This document shows, piece after piece, positions 56,569 to 64,000 of a stretch of DNA of 64,000 nucleotides. Source of the stretch: Hyphomonas pacifica (GTDB taxonomy: Bacteria > Pseudomonadota > Alphaproteobacteria > Caulobacterales > Hyphomonadaceae); NCBI RefSeq assembly GCF_000682675.1, contig NZ_AWFA01000012.1, positions 124,001 to 188,000 on the forward strand. Direction: 5' to 3'. How positions within the stretch are numbered: position 1 is the first letter of the stretch; every line of letters starts with the position of its first letter. Under the pieces are notes generated by a model. It did no database searches and was not told where the DNA came from. It saw nothing but the letters and a program-made list of their open reading frames with translations. The translations under genes were made by a program, and so were the position numbers.

Positions 56569-57258
56569 TCAGGACGTGTTGAGAAAGTAGGGCTGAACGT
56601 CGTGCGCCTCCTGCTCCAGCAGGCGGGCCGTGTTGCATTGCTGCGGCGTCAGGGGGCCGCGATGGAACAACCGCCTGGCGACTTTTGCGATCTGGGGACG
56701 GGCCGTGCCCAGCAGGCGGCGGATCTTGTTGATGTAGTGCTGGCGATAATCCAGCGCGTGGTCCAGAGCCATCAGACGGCGGACGAGACGCTTTGCCGGC
56801 AGGATGTCTTCCGGCAGTTTCGGGTATTCGTTGATGTCAGGAATATCGTCCGCATCCAGAAAGCGTATGCGTGGGCCGCTGGTGCGAACCGGAGGCGGCG
56901 GGATTGTGCCGGGACGTTTGTTGCCTTTTGTTTCAAACAGGCGGAAGAGGGGCTGGGTATCGCGCTTTGGTGTTTCGGAGGGGGTGGCCGGGCGTGAGGG
57001 CGCGGGTTCTGCCGGAGTGCGGCTTGAGGCGGGCAGGGCGCCAAGTTCTGCCGCCGCGAGCCACAGGCAACGGCGCAAGGCAGGCTCGGCCTGTGACAGG
57101 AAGCGGCTGACGCCTTCAATCACACGGCGCGGCAGAAGCGGCGTGTGGCGATTGATGCCATGGCGCGCGAGCAAACGGACAAGCTCCGTACTCAGTACAT
57201 TCAGCATCAGCCAGACGGCTGCACGTATCTGCGGTGGGGGCGTGTAGCGCAAATCCAT
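56569..57258 (-). CDS. Hypothetical protein with basic helical C-terminal region
   Basis: I cannot assign a family. 229 residues in three parts: a helical N-terminal region (about 1-80, IRAAVWLMLNVLSTELVRLLARHGINRH...RRVIEGVSRFL), a Pro/Ser/Thr-rich middle (about 78-130) and a basic C-terminal region (PRIRFLDADDIPDINEYPKLPEDILPAKRLVRRLMALDHALDYRQHYINKIRRLL). The last part resembles a widespread but unnamed alphaproteobacterial protein type with paired R/L-rich helices. No clear ribosome-binding site. Convergent with pyrG. Reading frames on the other strand over the same bases look worse. Confidence 0.6.
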   Translation of the reverse strand: MDLRYTPPPQIRAAVWLMLNVLSTELVRLLARHGINRHTPLLPRRVIEGVSRFLSQAEPALRRCLWLAAAELGALPASSRTPAEPAPSRPATPSETPKRDTQPLFRLFETKGNKRPGTIPPPPVRTSGPRIRFLDADDIPDINEYPKLPEDILPAKRLVRRLMALDHALDYRQHYINKIRRLLGTARPQIAKVARRLFHRGPLTPQQCNTARLLEQEAHDVQPYFLNTS

Positions 57259-57364
57259 GGCCGTAAGGATGGAGCGGGGCGCTTTGCGAAGGATTTAGAT
57301 AGGCAGAGGCTTTGTTATTGTTGCTGTTTTTCAGCTCTGAGCGTGGACAGGCGAGGTTTTTTTA

Positions 57365-57423
57365 CCCCGGCGCAAGAGGCGGATCTCACCTCCCACGCCT
57401 TTGGCCTCTCCCTCTTGCGGGGG
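57365..57423. repeat. Imperfect palindromic intergenic element
   Basis: CGCAAGAGG (57371-57379) is the exact reverse complement of CCTCTTGCG (57411-57419), and flanking CCCC/GGGG can extend the stem after a two-base bulge. The 31-base loop holds GCC-TTT-GGC. It resembles the REP-like palindromes common between genes in alphaproteobacteria. A T-run stands on the wrong side for terminating the leftward operon. Confidence 0.5.
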
Positions 57424-57431
57424 AGGGATAT

Positions 57432-58655
57432 TCAGGACTTTGAGACCTGGAACTGGCCGACATTGATGCGGCCGTCGAGGAAGCCTGCTTCGCAATAGGA
57501 GAGGTAGAAGTTCCACATGCGGCGGAAGGGTTCGTCGAACTCCATCTGTTTGATCTCGTCCCATTTGTCATTGAAGGCGCGGGCCCATTCATGACAGGTG
57601 CGGGCATAATCCTGGCCGAAATAGGTGACGCCATCATGGCGCAGGCCGGCTGTATTGAACTCTTCCTTCAGGGCCTTTTCGCTGGGCAGCATTCCGCCCG
57701 GGAAAATGTGGCGCTGGATGAAGTCCACACGTTTGCGATAGCGCGGGAAGATGTCATCATCAATGGTGATGATCTGCAGCGCGGCCTTGCCGCCCTGTTT
57801 CAGGCTTTCATAGATCTTGGCGAAATAACTGGGCCAGTAGGACTCGCCGACGGCTTCGAACATTTCAATGGAGGCAACACCATCATAGATGCCCTTATGG
57901 TCCCGGTAGTCTTCGAGGCGGATCTCGACGCGTTCTGACAGGCCTTCGCGCTGCATGCGGGCCATGGCGTATTCACGCTGCGATGGAGAGATGGTGAGGC
58001 ACGTGACTTTCGATCCGCGATGCTTGGCGGCATATTCGGCAAAGCCGCCCCAGCCGCAGCCAATCTCAAGGATATCGGAAGAGGGGCCCGCATTGATCCG
58101 GTTGCAGATGTTCTGGTACTTGTTGTGCTGGCCCTGTTCCAGGCTCATATTGGGACTGTCGAACATGGCGGAGGAATAGGTCATGGAGGGATCCAGCCAC
58201 AAGCTGTAGAAGTCATTACCCAGATCATAATGGGCCATGATGTTCTTCTTCGCGCCCTCCTTTGAATTACGATTGAACATGTGGCGGATCATGTTGGCCC
58301 AGCGCACGATGACGCCGCCAACAGCCAGCTTGCCGACCTTGTCAAAATTGGCCGAGAAGAAGCGTAGCACTTCTGTCAGATTTGGTGTGGACCATTGGCC
58401 GTCCATATAGGCCTCAGCGAACCCTACATCGCCGCCAGCCATGGCGCGTTTCACAAAGTCATAATCATGCACGATGATGGTGGCGTCCGGACCAGGCTGG
58501 TCATTCTGGAACTTCAGGGCACGGTCATCCGGCAAGACAAAAGTGATATGCCCCTTGCTGGTGTTGAGCAGGGCAAAGGCGGCCAGGCGAAAGCTGGTCG
58601 GAACGCCTTTCAGGTTCCGGATGGACTGGCTGCTGGCTAGTATGACCTCGGTCAT
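57432..58655 (-). CDS. Cyclopropane-fatty-acid synthase-family methyltransferase
   Basis: SAM-dependent methyltransferase of 407 residues acting on unsaturated acyl chains of membrane phospholipids. N-terminal region about 1-110, then the methyltransferase domain with LEIGCGWGGFAEYAAKHRGSKVTCLTISPSQREYA (SAM site, about 190-225), MFEAVGESYWPSYF and the C-terminal FPGGMLPSEKAL. FAEAYMDGQW is the usual CFA lead-in. The start overlaps the DUF1365 gene by four bases. In Rhodobacter a related methyltransferase (UfaM) works with an FAD enzyme (UfaD) encoded nearby to make methylated and furan fatty acids; the gene set here suits that or plain cyclopropanation. Confidence 0.92.
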   Translation of the reverse strand: MTEVILASSQSIRNLKGVPTSFRLAAFALLNTSKGHITFVLPDDRALKFQNDQPGPDATIIVHDYDFVKRAMAGGDVGFAEAYMDGQWSTPNLTEVLRFFSANFDKVGKLAVGGVIVRWANMIRHMFNRNSKEGAKKNIMAHYDLGNDFYSLWLDPSMTYSSAMFDSPNMSLEQGQHNKYQNICNRINAGPSSDILEIGCGWGGFAEYAAKHRGSKVTCLTISPSQREYAMARMQREGLSERVEIRLEDYRDHKGIYDGVASIEMFEAVGESYWPSYFAKIYESLKQGGKAALQIITIDDDIFPRYRKRVDFIQRHIFPGGMLPSEKALKEEFNTAGLRHDGVTYFGQDYARTCHEWARAFNDKWDEIKQMEFDEPFRRMWNFYLSYCEAGFLDGRINVGQFQVSKS

Positions 58656-59461
58656 GCGGCATCCCTCCTGTTAGCAGGATTACGCATTTGTAAGCCGGAT
58701 GCAATCGTCGCGGGCGATTCCGGCATGGCGGGTTTAGAGTGATACTTTGCGCCGCGCCGCCAGATCTGTAATGCCTGCCAGTGAATGCCGAGTGTGACGC
58801 CCAGCGTCGAGAGGGGATTTTTAAGGGCAAGTTTCAAGAGATTTCCCGTCGTCGCAGGGCGCTTGCGCGCGGTGATATTGGCCATGTGCAGGCGGTTCCC
58901 GTCTTTCAGGCTTTCCACGACAACGCCCATTTTTTCTTCCGGGGCGCGGAGCGTGAAGCGGTAGGTTCCGGTCACGTCAAAGAAGGGCGACACGTGGAAG
59001 GATTTCGGTGCGGCATGAACATCGCGCGCGCCTGATACTGCGGCGACATAGCAATGATGCTCCCCGAACGTATTGTTCACTTCGTAGATGATGCCGCGCA
59101 GCTCACCGTCCGGCCCGTAGCCATACCAGAGGGAGAGCGGCGCGAATTTGTAAAACAGGTGGCGCGGAAAGGTAACAAGGCGGATCGCGCCGCCGTCCAA
59201 ATCCACACCCGCACCGGACAGCATGTCTTCCGCCCAGGGACGCAAGGCCGTGCCTTTTTGGCGGGGACCATGGTCTGCCTCATGAAAGGCGAACAGGCCG
59301 GGGCGATTGACGCTGAACAGGGGGGAGGCGCGGGCGGCCTCTTCCAGGCGGTCAATGTCCACATCAATCAGGACAAGATCATAGGCAAAGCGGCGCTCAA
59401 ACGGGGTGTAGCGCATATGCACGGTCTGGCCGGTCCACAGATTGAGGGCGGGGGCGGTCAA
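58652..59461 (-). CDS. DUF1365 family protein
   Basis: Protein of 269 residues of the DUF1365 family, regularly found with an FAD-dependent oxidoreductase and a CFA-type methyltransferase; its own role is unknown. Features: HMRYTPFERRFAYDLVLIDVDIDRL, FPRHLFYKFAPLSLWYGYGPDGELRGIIYEVNNTFGEHHCY and KSFHVSPFFDVTGTYRF. I place the start at the TTG 59461, which overlaps the stop of the upstream oxidoreductase gene (TTGA) and gives the usual N-terminus; a longer frame to 59539 would overlap that gene by 82 bases. The stop overlaps the methyltransferase start. Confidence 0.88.
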   Translation of the reverse strand: MTAPALNLWTGQTVHMRYTPFERRFAYDLVLIDVDIDRLEEAARASPLFSVNRPGLFAFHEADHGPRQKGTALRPWAEDMLSGAGVDLDGGAIRLVTFPRHLFYKFAPLSLWYGYGPDGELRGIIYEVNNTFGEHHCYVAAVSGARDVHAAPKSFHVSPFFDVTGTYRFTLRAPEEKMGVVVESLKDGNRLHMANITARKRPATTGNLLKLALKNPLSTLGVTLGIHWQALQIWRRGAKYHSKPAMPESPATIASGLQMRNPANRRDAA

Positions 59462-60774
59462 ACGGACACCTCTGCAGCAGCGGGCACTGCACGCAGTTTG
59501 CGGGAGGGCTGGAGAATGTCCACCCCTTCGGCCTGCCATGGCACCTGACCACCAAGCGAGAGCGCCGCAGAAAGGCCGGCTTTCAGGCCGTCTTCATGGA
59601 AGCCGCGCCCCATCCATGCGCCGGCGATCCACAGGCCGTCCTGGCCCTGGATACGGTTCAGTCCGCGTACGGCCGCTTCAGCCGCTGCGTCGAATTGCGG
59701 GTGGTCGAAATTGTATTCCAGAAAGGTGAATTCATCGCGCGGCGGTGTATCCGGATTGAGCGTGATGAAGACCGGGCGGTCATCCGGCAAGCCCTGCAGT
59801 CGGTTCATCCAGTAGGTGAGGCAGATATCGCCGCTTTCCTGCTTCAATACGTTCCAGCTGGCCCATGCCGCCTTGCGGGACGGCATCAGGGCCGGGTCGC
59901 GGTGAAGATAGATGCGGTTCGGGCGGTAGCGGACCGAGCGCAGCAGGAAGGATTGCTCTTCGAACTTGCCTTCCACCATGCGCTGGGCCTGGTCTGAATG
60001 GGTGGCAAGGATCACATCATCGAAGACCTGAGTCCTGCCGGCATCGGTGACGACCGCAACATGCTCACCAAAGGGGAAGATGCGCTGCACCCCGGTGTTC
60101 AGACGGAGCCGTGGGCCCAGCAAACGCACGACGCGGTCGACATAGTTACGACTGCCGCCGGTGACGGTGCGCCATTTCGGGCGCTCCTTGTGCATCAGGC
60201 GGTGATTGTCGAAAAACTGGAAGAAGCTCATCGCCGGATAGTCCAGCATCTTCTTCTCGCAAGTGGACCAGATTGCTGCGCCCATGGGCAGGATGTAATT
60301 GGAGCGAAACTCCGCAGAGAAACCATGCCGGTCCAGCCATGCGCCGAGGGTTGTGTCGTTGATAGCGCCGGAGGCAAGCTCTTCCCTTGCGATGTCATTG
60401 AACTTCAGAATGGTACGCCAGAAGCGGTGAAAGCTGGGGCTGAACAGGTTGCGGCGCTGGGCGAAGATGCCATTCAGCGTGGAGGCCCATTCCCAGCCAT
60501 CAGGATCGGACACGGCAAAACTCATGTCCGATGGCTGGGTCTGTACATTCAGGGCATCGAAAAAGCCGATCAGGTTCGGGTAGTTCAGGGCATTATAGAC
60601 GATGAAGCCAAGGTCTACGGCGGTCTCGTGACCGTCATAGTCAAAGACGTGCGTACACGCATGGCCTCCGGCACGGTCGGACTTTTCAAAGACCGTAACC
60701 TCGGCCGTGTCCTTCAGGGCATAGGCTGCGCCGAGCCCGGAAATGCCGGAACCAATGATGGCGATGCGTTTCAT
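59458..60774 (-). CDS. FAD-dependent oxidoreductase (amine-oxidase/desaturase-like)
   Basis: Flavoprotein of 438 residues with a dinucleotide-binding start (AIIGSGISGLGAAYAL, then EKSDRAGGHACT) and an amine-oxidase-like domain (PAMSFFQFFDNHRLMHKERPKWRTVTGGSRNYVDRV; IQGQDGLWIAGAWMGRGFHEDGLKAGLSAAL). Its close relatives stand next to DUF1365 and CFA-type genes. In Rhodobacter sphaeroides an enzyme of this context (UfaD) acts on phospholipid-bound unsaturated acyl chains; that activity is an inference here. Overlaps the photolyase gene by four bases and the DUF1365 gene by four bases. Confidence 0.9.
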   Translation of the reverse strand: MKRIAIIGSGISGLGAAYALKDTAEVTVFEKSDRAGGHACTHVFDYDGHETAVDLGFIVYNALNYPNLIGFFDALNVQTQPSDMSFAVSDPDGWEWASTLNGIFAQRRNLFSPSFHRFWRTILKFNDIAREELASGAINDTTLGAWLDRHGFSAEFRSNYILPMGAAIWSTCEKKMLDYPAMSFFQFFDNHRLMHKERPKWRTVTGGSRNYVDRVVRLLGPRLRLNTGVQRIFPFGEHVAVVTDAGRTQVFDDVILATHSDQAQRMVEGKFEEQSFLLRSVRYRPNRIYLHRDPALMPSRKAAWASWNVLKQESGDICLTYWMNRLQGLPDDRPVFITLNPDTPPRDEFTFLEYNFDHPQFDAAAEAAVRGLNRIQGQDGLWIAGAWMGRGFHEDGLKAGLSAALSLGGQVPWQAEGVDILQPSRKLRAVPAAAEVSV

Positions 60775-62228
60775 GCAGCGTCTCTCTTTTTCTTGAGGGT
60801 ATCATAAGCGTCCAGAGCGCGCTGACGCGCGTCGGAATGCTCGACAATCGGTTTGGGATAAGTGTCACCGAGTTTGACGCCTGCTTTCTCCAGCGTGGCG
60901 TCATCGGCCTCCCAGGGTGCGTGAAGGTGCTTCAGCGGCAGGTCTTTTAATTCCGGGCACCAAGTGCGGACATAATCTCCGGTCTCGTCAAACTTCTCGC
61001 CCTGGGTGATCGGGTTGAAGATACGGAAATAGGGGGCTGCATCAGCGCCGGAACCGGCTGTCCATTGCCAGCTGGCGGGATTGTTGGCGTGGTCTGCATC
61101 GACCAGCGTATCCCAGAACCATGCCTCTCCCTTCTGCCAGGGCAGGAGGAGATGCTTGGTCAGGAAGGATGCGACAATCATCCGTACACGATTGTGCATC
61201 CAGCCGGTGTGCCACAGTTGGCGCATCCCGGCATCGACGATGGGATAGCCGGTCTGGCCTTTGGTCCAGGCCTCATAAGCGAAGCTGTCCGTGCGCCAGG
61301 GCATGTGCTGGAAGGAGTCGTTGTAATTTTCGGTCGCGATATCCGGATTGTAGTAGAGCAGGGTGTAAGAGAATTCCCGCCAGCCGACTTCCGACAGGAA
61401 GTTCCGGCCGTCACTCTCGTTTACCTGACCGGATTCCATGCCGGCCTGAACGGCACGCCAGATCTGGGCCGGGCCGATTTCGCCAAAGCGCAGATGCGGA
61501 GAGAGGCCGGACGTGGAATCGTCCAGATCCGGACGATTGCGGTTTTTCTTGTAGCCATTGACCGGGCCGTCGAGAAAGTCTTTCAGGCGCTGGATTGCGC
61601 CTGCCTCGCCGGGTGTCCAGTGATCGTCGAATCCGGTGGACCAGTCAGGCCCGGACGGGTGCAGGTCCCAATCCTTCAACTTTTCGGATTTCACTTCCCG
61701 GCTGGACAGGGCGGAGGCCTTTCCCAGTGTCGGCGCGGGGCGGTAATTCTGGCTTGCGGATTTCCAGTAAGGCGTGAACACCTTGTAATAGCCGCCCGCA
61801 TTGGTTTCGATGTCCCAGGGCTCGTTCAGCAGGCGCGCATTGTAGCTGCTGACGGAAAGGCCCCGGGATTTGAGATCTTCCTTGATGGCAGCGTCGAGGT
61901 CTCGCTCCGGCTTCTCATAGCGGCGGTTCCAGAAGATCGCCTCTGCGCCGGTTTCCTCGATGACCTGATCCAGAACATCGGCAGATTTACCGGACCGCAA
62001 GGTGAGCTGTGCGCCAGCATCTTCAATGTCAGCGGCAAGCGCCTTCAGGGATTTGTCGAGCCACCATTTGGAAGCGCCGCCGAGCTTGCGCAGGCCTTTG
62101 GTCTCTTCATCATGAATATAGAGCAGGACGAGCGGACGCCCTGAAGATACCGCCGCCTGCAGGGCCGGGTTATCCGTCAGTCGAAGGTCTTCTCGAAACC
62201 AGACTATGGCGGGGGAAGATTGCGTCAC
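60771..62228 (-). CDS. phrB: Deoxyribodipyrimidine photolyase (CPD class I/cryptochrome family)
   Basis: Blue-light flavoprotein of 485 residues that repairs cyclobutane pyrimidine dimers. N-terminal antenna-binding domain (IVWFREDLRLTDNPAL) and C-terminal FAD domain (LSPHLRFGEIGPAQIW, WREFSYTLLYYNPDI, DAGMRQLWHTGWMHNRVRMIVASFLTKHLLLPW, SWQWTAGSGADAAPYFRIFNPITQGEKFD). The Trp and Asn/Asp residues needed for FAD reduction and dimer contact are in place. Start: GTG at 62228, with GAGG six bases upstream; TTG at 62240 lies in the same leader and is less likely. First gene of the four-gene operon that ends with the methyltransferase. Confidence 0.95.
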   Translation of the reverse strand: MTQSSPAIVWFREDLRLTDNPALQAAVSSGRPLVLLYIHDEETKGLRKLGGASKWWLDKSLKALAADIEDAGAQLTLRSGKSADVLDQVIEETGAEAIFWNRRYEKPERDLDAAIKEDLKSRGLSVSSYNARLLNEPWDIETNAGGYYKVFTPYWKSASQNYRPAPTLGKASALSSREVKSEKLKDWDLHPSGPDWSTGFDDHWTPGEAGAIQRLKDFLDGPVNGYKKNRNRPDLDDSTSGLSPHLRFGEIGPAQIWRAVQAGMESGQVNESDGRNFLSEVGWREFSYTLLYYNPDIATENYNDSFQHMPWRTDSFAYEAWTKGQTGYPIVDAGMRQLWHTGWMHNRVRMIVASFLTKHLLLPWQKGEAWFWDTLVDADHANNPASWQWTAGSGADAAPYFRIFNPITQGEKFDETGDYVRTWCPELKDLPLKHLHAPWEADDATLEKAGVKLGDTYPKPIVEHSDARQRALDAYDTLKKKRDAA

Positions 62229-62261
62229 GAATTTCCTCAAGTCTTCTCGGGTGTTGTGCAG

Positions 62262-62291
62262 TCTTTACGCGTGAAGTCGCCAACTGGATCA
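62262..62291 (-). promoter_or_regulatory. Candidate RpoE/ChrR-type (ECF sigma) promoter of the photolyase operon
   Basis: On the minus strand TGATCC (62291-62286) is followed after 18 bases by TAAAGA (62267-62262), about 35 bases before the photolyase start. TGATCC with a TAAGA-like -10 is the promoter type described for the singlet-oxygen sigma factor RpoE of Rhodobacter, which controls photolyase and cfa genes. The sigma factor gene is not in this window. Confidence 0.45.
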
Positions 62292-62387
62292 ACCGCATGA
62301 GCGCTTAGCCTTCCGCCCCTGTGTCTGCCCGGTTATAGGTGGAGCATTAGGCGTGGAATCAACCACAAGGAAAGACAGGTAGACGTC

Positions 62388-63848
62388 ATGGCAGGTACAT
62401 CCCTTACAGGCCTGATCCGGGCCGCTTCTGGCAAGCGTGTGGTCTGTGTGGGCGATGTGATGCTGGATCGTTTTGTCTATGGCAGTGTCACACGCATTTC
62501 TCCCGAAGCGCCAGTTCCAATCATGCGCCGGGCCCGTGAAGCGGCCATGCCAGGCGGGGCAGGCAATGTAGCGCGTAATCTGGCATCGCTGGGTATGTCT
62601 GCCAGCCTGCTGGGCGTCGTGGGAGATGATGCCGAGGGCCGGGAGCTGGCCGAATTGCTGGGAAATATCGAGGGCATTGAGGCCGACCTGATCGCCATGC
62701 GCGGACGCAGCACAACGCTGAAAACGCGTTTTGTGGCAGGTGGCCAGCAATTGCTGCGCGTGGACGCGGAGGATACGGGCGCCATTGATTCCATGTCTGA
62801 AACCGAACTAATCGCCTCCATTACGGATGAAGCACCCAATGCGGCTGTGATCATCCTGTCGGACTATGCCAAGGGCGCCGTAACGGATGGTGTGATTGCC
62901 GCAGCTCTGAAAGCCGGCGCCGAGAATGGCGTGCCGGTGATTGCTGACCCGAAAGGCCGGGATTTTGCACGCTATGGCGCGGTAGACCTGTTGAAACCGA
63001 ATGCGAGTGAGCTGGCAATAGCGCTAGGCCTGCCAGTGGAGTCTGACCATGAGATCGAAAAGGCGCTGACCGCAGCGCAATCCGTGCTGCCGGCAAAGTC
63101 TGTTGTCGTGACACGCGCCGCGAAGGGCATGAGCTTTGCCAGGGAGGGCGAGGCTCCGCAGCATCGCAGCGGGCAGGCGCGTGAAGTGTATGATGTCTCC
63201 GGCGCGGGGGACACAAGCATTGCCGCGCTAGCACTGGGCCTTGCAGGTGGAGGCAGCCTTTCAGACGCGGTCAGCCTGGCGATTGCAGCTTCCGGCATTG
63301 CTGTTGGCAAGGCAGGGACGGCGACAGTCTCTGCGGCAGAACTGGAGACGGCCCTGCTGTTGGGCCTGCGCAATGGAGGGGTCAGCTATTTGTCGCTCGA
63401 TGCGGCGAAGGCACAGGTTGAGGCGTGGCGCGATACCGGCCTCACGGTCGGTTTTACCAATGGCTGCTTTGACATACTCCACCCCGGACATCTGCGCGTG
63501 CTGGAAGAGGCAAAGTCCCGCTGCGGACGGCTTGTCGTGGGGTTGAATTCGGATGCCTCGGTGTCTCGCCTGAAGGGACCGAGCCGACCGGTAAACAATG
63601 CTGATTCGCGGGCGCGTGTCCTGTCCGGCCTGACGGCTGTGGATGCGGTCGTCGTGTTTGAGGAAGATACGCCGCTGGACCTGATCGAGGCGTTGCAGCC
63701 GGACCTGCTGGTCAAGGGCGGGGATTATTCCATTGATACGATTGTCGGCGCGGACATTGTTCAGGCGCGTGGCGGCAGCGTCCATATCGTGCCGCTGGTG
63801 GACGGTCAGTCAACGACGGCTGCGATTGAGCGGGCGCAGTCGAAATAA
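62388..63848 (+). CDS. hldE: Bifunctional heptose 7-phosphate kinase / heptose 1-phosphate adenylyltransferase
   Basis: Makes ADP-heptose for lipopolysaccharide core. 486 residues. N-terminal PfkB-type kinase (about 1-320; VVCVGDVMLDRFVYGSVTRISPEAPVPIM, DVSGAGDTSIAALALGLAGGGS with catalytic Asp) and C-terminal nucleotidyltransferase (about 345-486; FTNGCFDILHPGHLRVLEEAKSRCGRLVVGLNSDASVSRLKGPSRP). Divergent from the photolyase operon with a 159-base gap. Two adjacent hairpins without T-run follow the stop. Confidence 0.97.
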   Translation: MAGTSLTGLIRAASGKRVVCVGDVMLDRFVYGSVTRISPEAPVPIMRRAREAAMPGGAGNVARNLASLGMSASLLGVVGDDAEGRELAELLGNIEGIEADLIAMRGRSTTLKTRFVAGGQQLLRVDAEDTGAIDSMSETELIASITDEAPNAAVIILSDYAKGAVTDGVIAAALKAGAENGVPVIADPKGRDFARYGAVDLLKPNASELAIALGLPVESDHEIEKALTAAQSVLPAKSVVVTRAAKGMSFAREGEAPQHRSGQAREVYDVSGAGDTSIAALALGLAGGGSLSDAVSLAIAASGIAVGKAGTATVSAAELETALLLGLRNGGVSYLSLDAAKAQVEAWRDTGLTVGFTNGCFDILHPGHLRVLEEAKSRCGRLVVGLNSDASVSRLKGPSRPVNNADSRARVLSGLTAVDAVVVFEEDTPLDLIEALQPDLLVKGGDYSIDTIVGADIVQARGGSVHIVPLVDGQSTTAAIERAQSK

Positions 63849-63850
63849 AC

Positions 63851-63887
63851 TGTCTGGTGACAGGAAACTCATGCAACCCGCATGAGA
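63851..63887 (+). other. Two adjacent hairpins after hldE
   Basis: CTGTC-tggt-GACAG (63851-63864) and CTCATGC-aaccc-GCATGAG (63869-63887), both perfect. No T-run follows, so they are not a standard terminator; they may stabilise the hldE mRNA end. Confidence 0.4.
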
Positions 63888-63929
63888 GGTAGGCGTTCTG
63901 GCTGGAATAATCACAACAGGATCGCCTGC

Positions 63930-64000
63930 ATGGAGCCGTTTCTTTCAGAGCATGCCGCCCTGATTTCCCTCAGCATTCTTGCGTTCATGTTTGTCGGCTT
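63930..64000 (+). CDS. Start of a membrane protein gene (truncated by window end)
   Basis: ATG at 63930 with AGGA nine bases upstream opens a frame of 23 codons to the window end: MEPFLSEHAALISLSILAFM and on. The hydrophobic N-terminus points to an integral membrane protein, but too little is present to name a family. Confidence 0.55.
   Translation, partial: MEPFLSEHAALISLSILAFMFVG

Overview
The window looks like a chromosomal segment of an alphaproteobacterium of the Caulobacterales/Hyphomonadaceae type. The evidence is the NDUFA12-type complex I subunit, a LexA gene preceded by the alphaproteobacterial SOS box GTTC-N7-GTTC, a TonB-dependent receptor, GC-rich coding sequence, and gene neighbourhoods known from this group: NDUFA12-mlaD-DUF2155-aat-accC-accB-aroQ, tpiA-secG-pyrG beside ppiD-trpE-trpG, and trpD-trpC-lexA-comEC-gltX-gltA. 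I see no transposase, integrase, phage gene, CRISPR array or defence locus. One RNA gene is visible, a tRNA-Ser(GCU) at 16363-16452.

Layout. 1-436 is the end of aspS. 498-3663 holds a pentapeptide-repeat protein and an unusual NrdJ-derived protein that lacks the reductase active-site signature. 3861-9414 holds housekeeping genes (complex I assembly, lipid transport, N-end rule transferase, fatty-acid initiation, shikimate pathway, thiamine thiazole). 9415-14164 is a translationally coupled glucoside/gluconate operon (GH3 glucosidase, SMP-30 lactonase, GntP permease). 14276-23197 is a mixed block: LysR regulator, VOC protein, GST, tRNA-Ser, 2OG-Fe(II) dioxygenase, glycosyltransferase, propionyl-CoA synthetase, CoA transferase and SDR. 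23376-26494 holds rpsD, a PPK2 kinase and two GIN-domain (DUF2807) exported proteins.

26644-40865 holds rimO, and a minus-strand purQ...purL...bolA...grxD series. These genes sit together in many alphaproteobacteria but are here separated by peptidases, an outer-membrane protein, a lipoprotein, a TonB receptor and adenine deaminase. 41026-56483 is the conserved entericidin, gltA, gltX, comEC, lexA, trpCD, trpGE, ppiD, tpiA, secG, pyrG block, with a PNPOx-like gene inserted on the opposite strand inside the trp cluster.

57432-62228 is a tight operon transcribed leftwards: photolyase, FAD-dependent oxidoreductase, DUF1365 protein and a CFA-family methyltransferase. It is preceded by a candidate RpoE/ChrR-type promoter. 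This resembles the photo-oxidative-stress lipid modification (furan fatty acid) genes of Rhodobacter. The window ends with hldE and the start of a membrane protein.

The points most worth a second look are the degenerate NrdJ paralogue, the photolyase/lipid-modification operon with its promoter, a 9-bp hairpin that would cover the ribosome-binding site of an outer-membrane protein, a tandem pair of similar dyads in front of the GIN-domain genes, and an aat gene whose last ~50 codons run antisense through the neighbouring gene.
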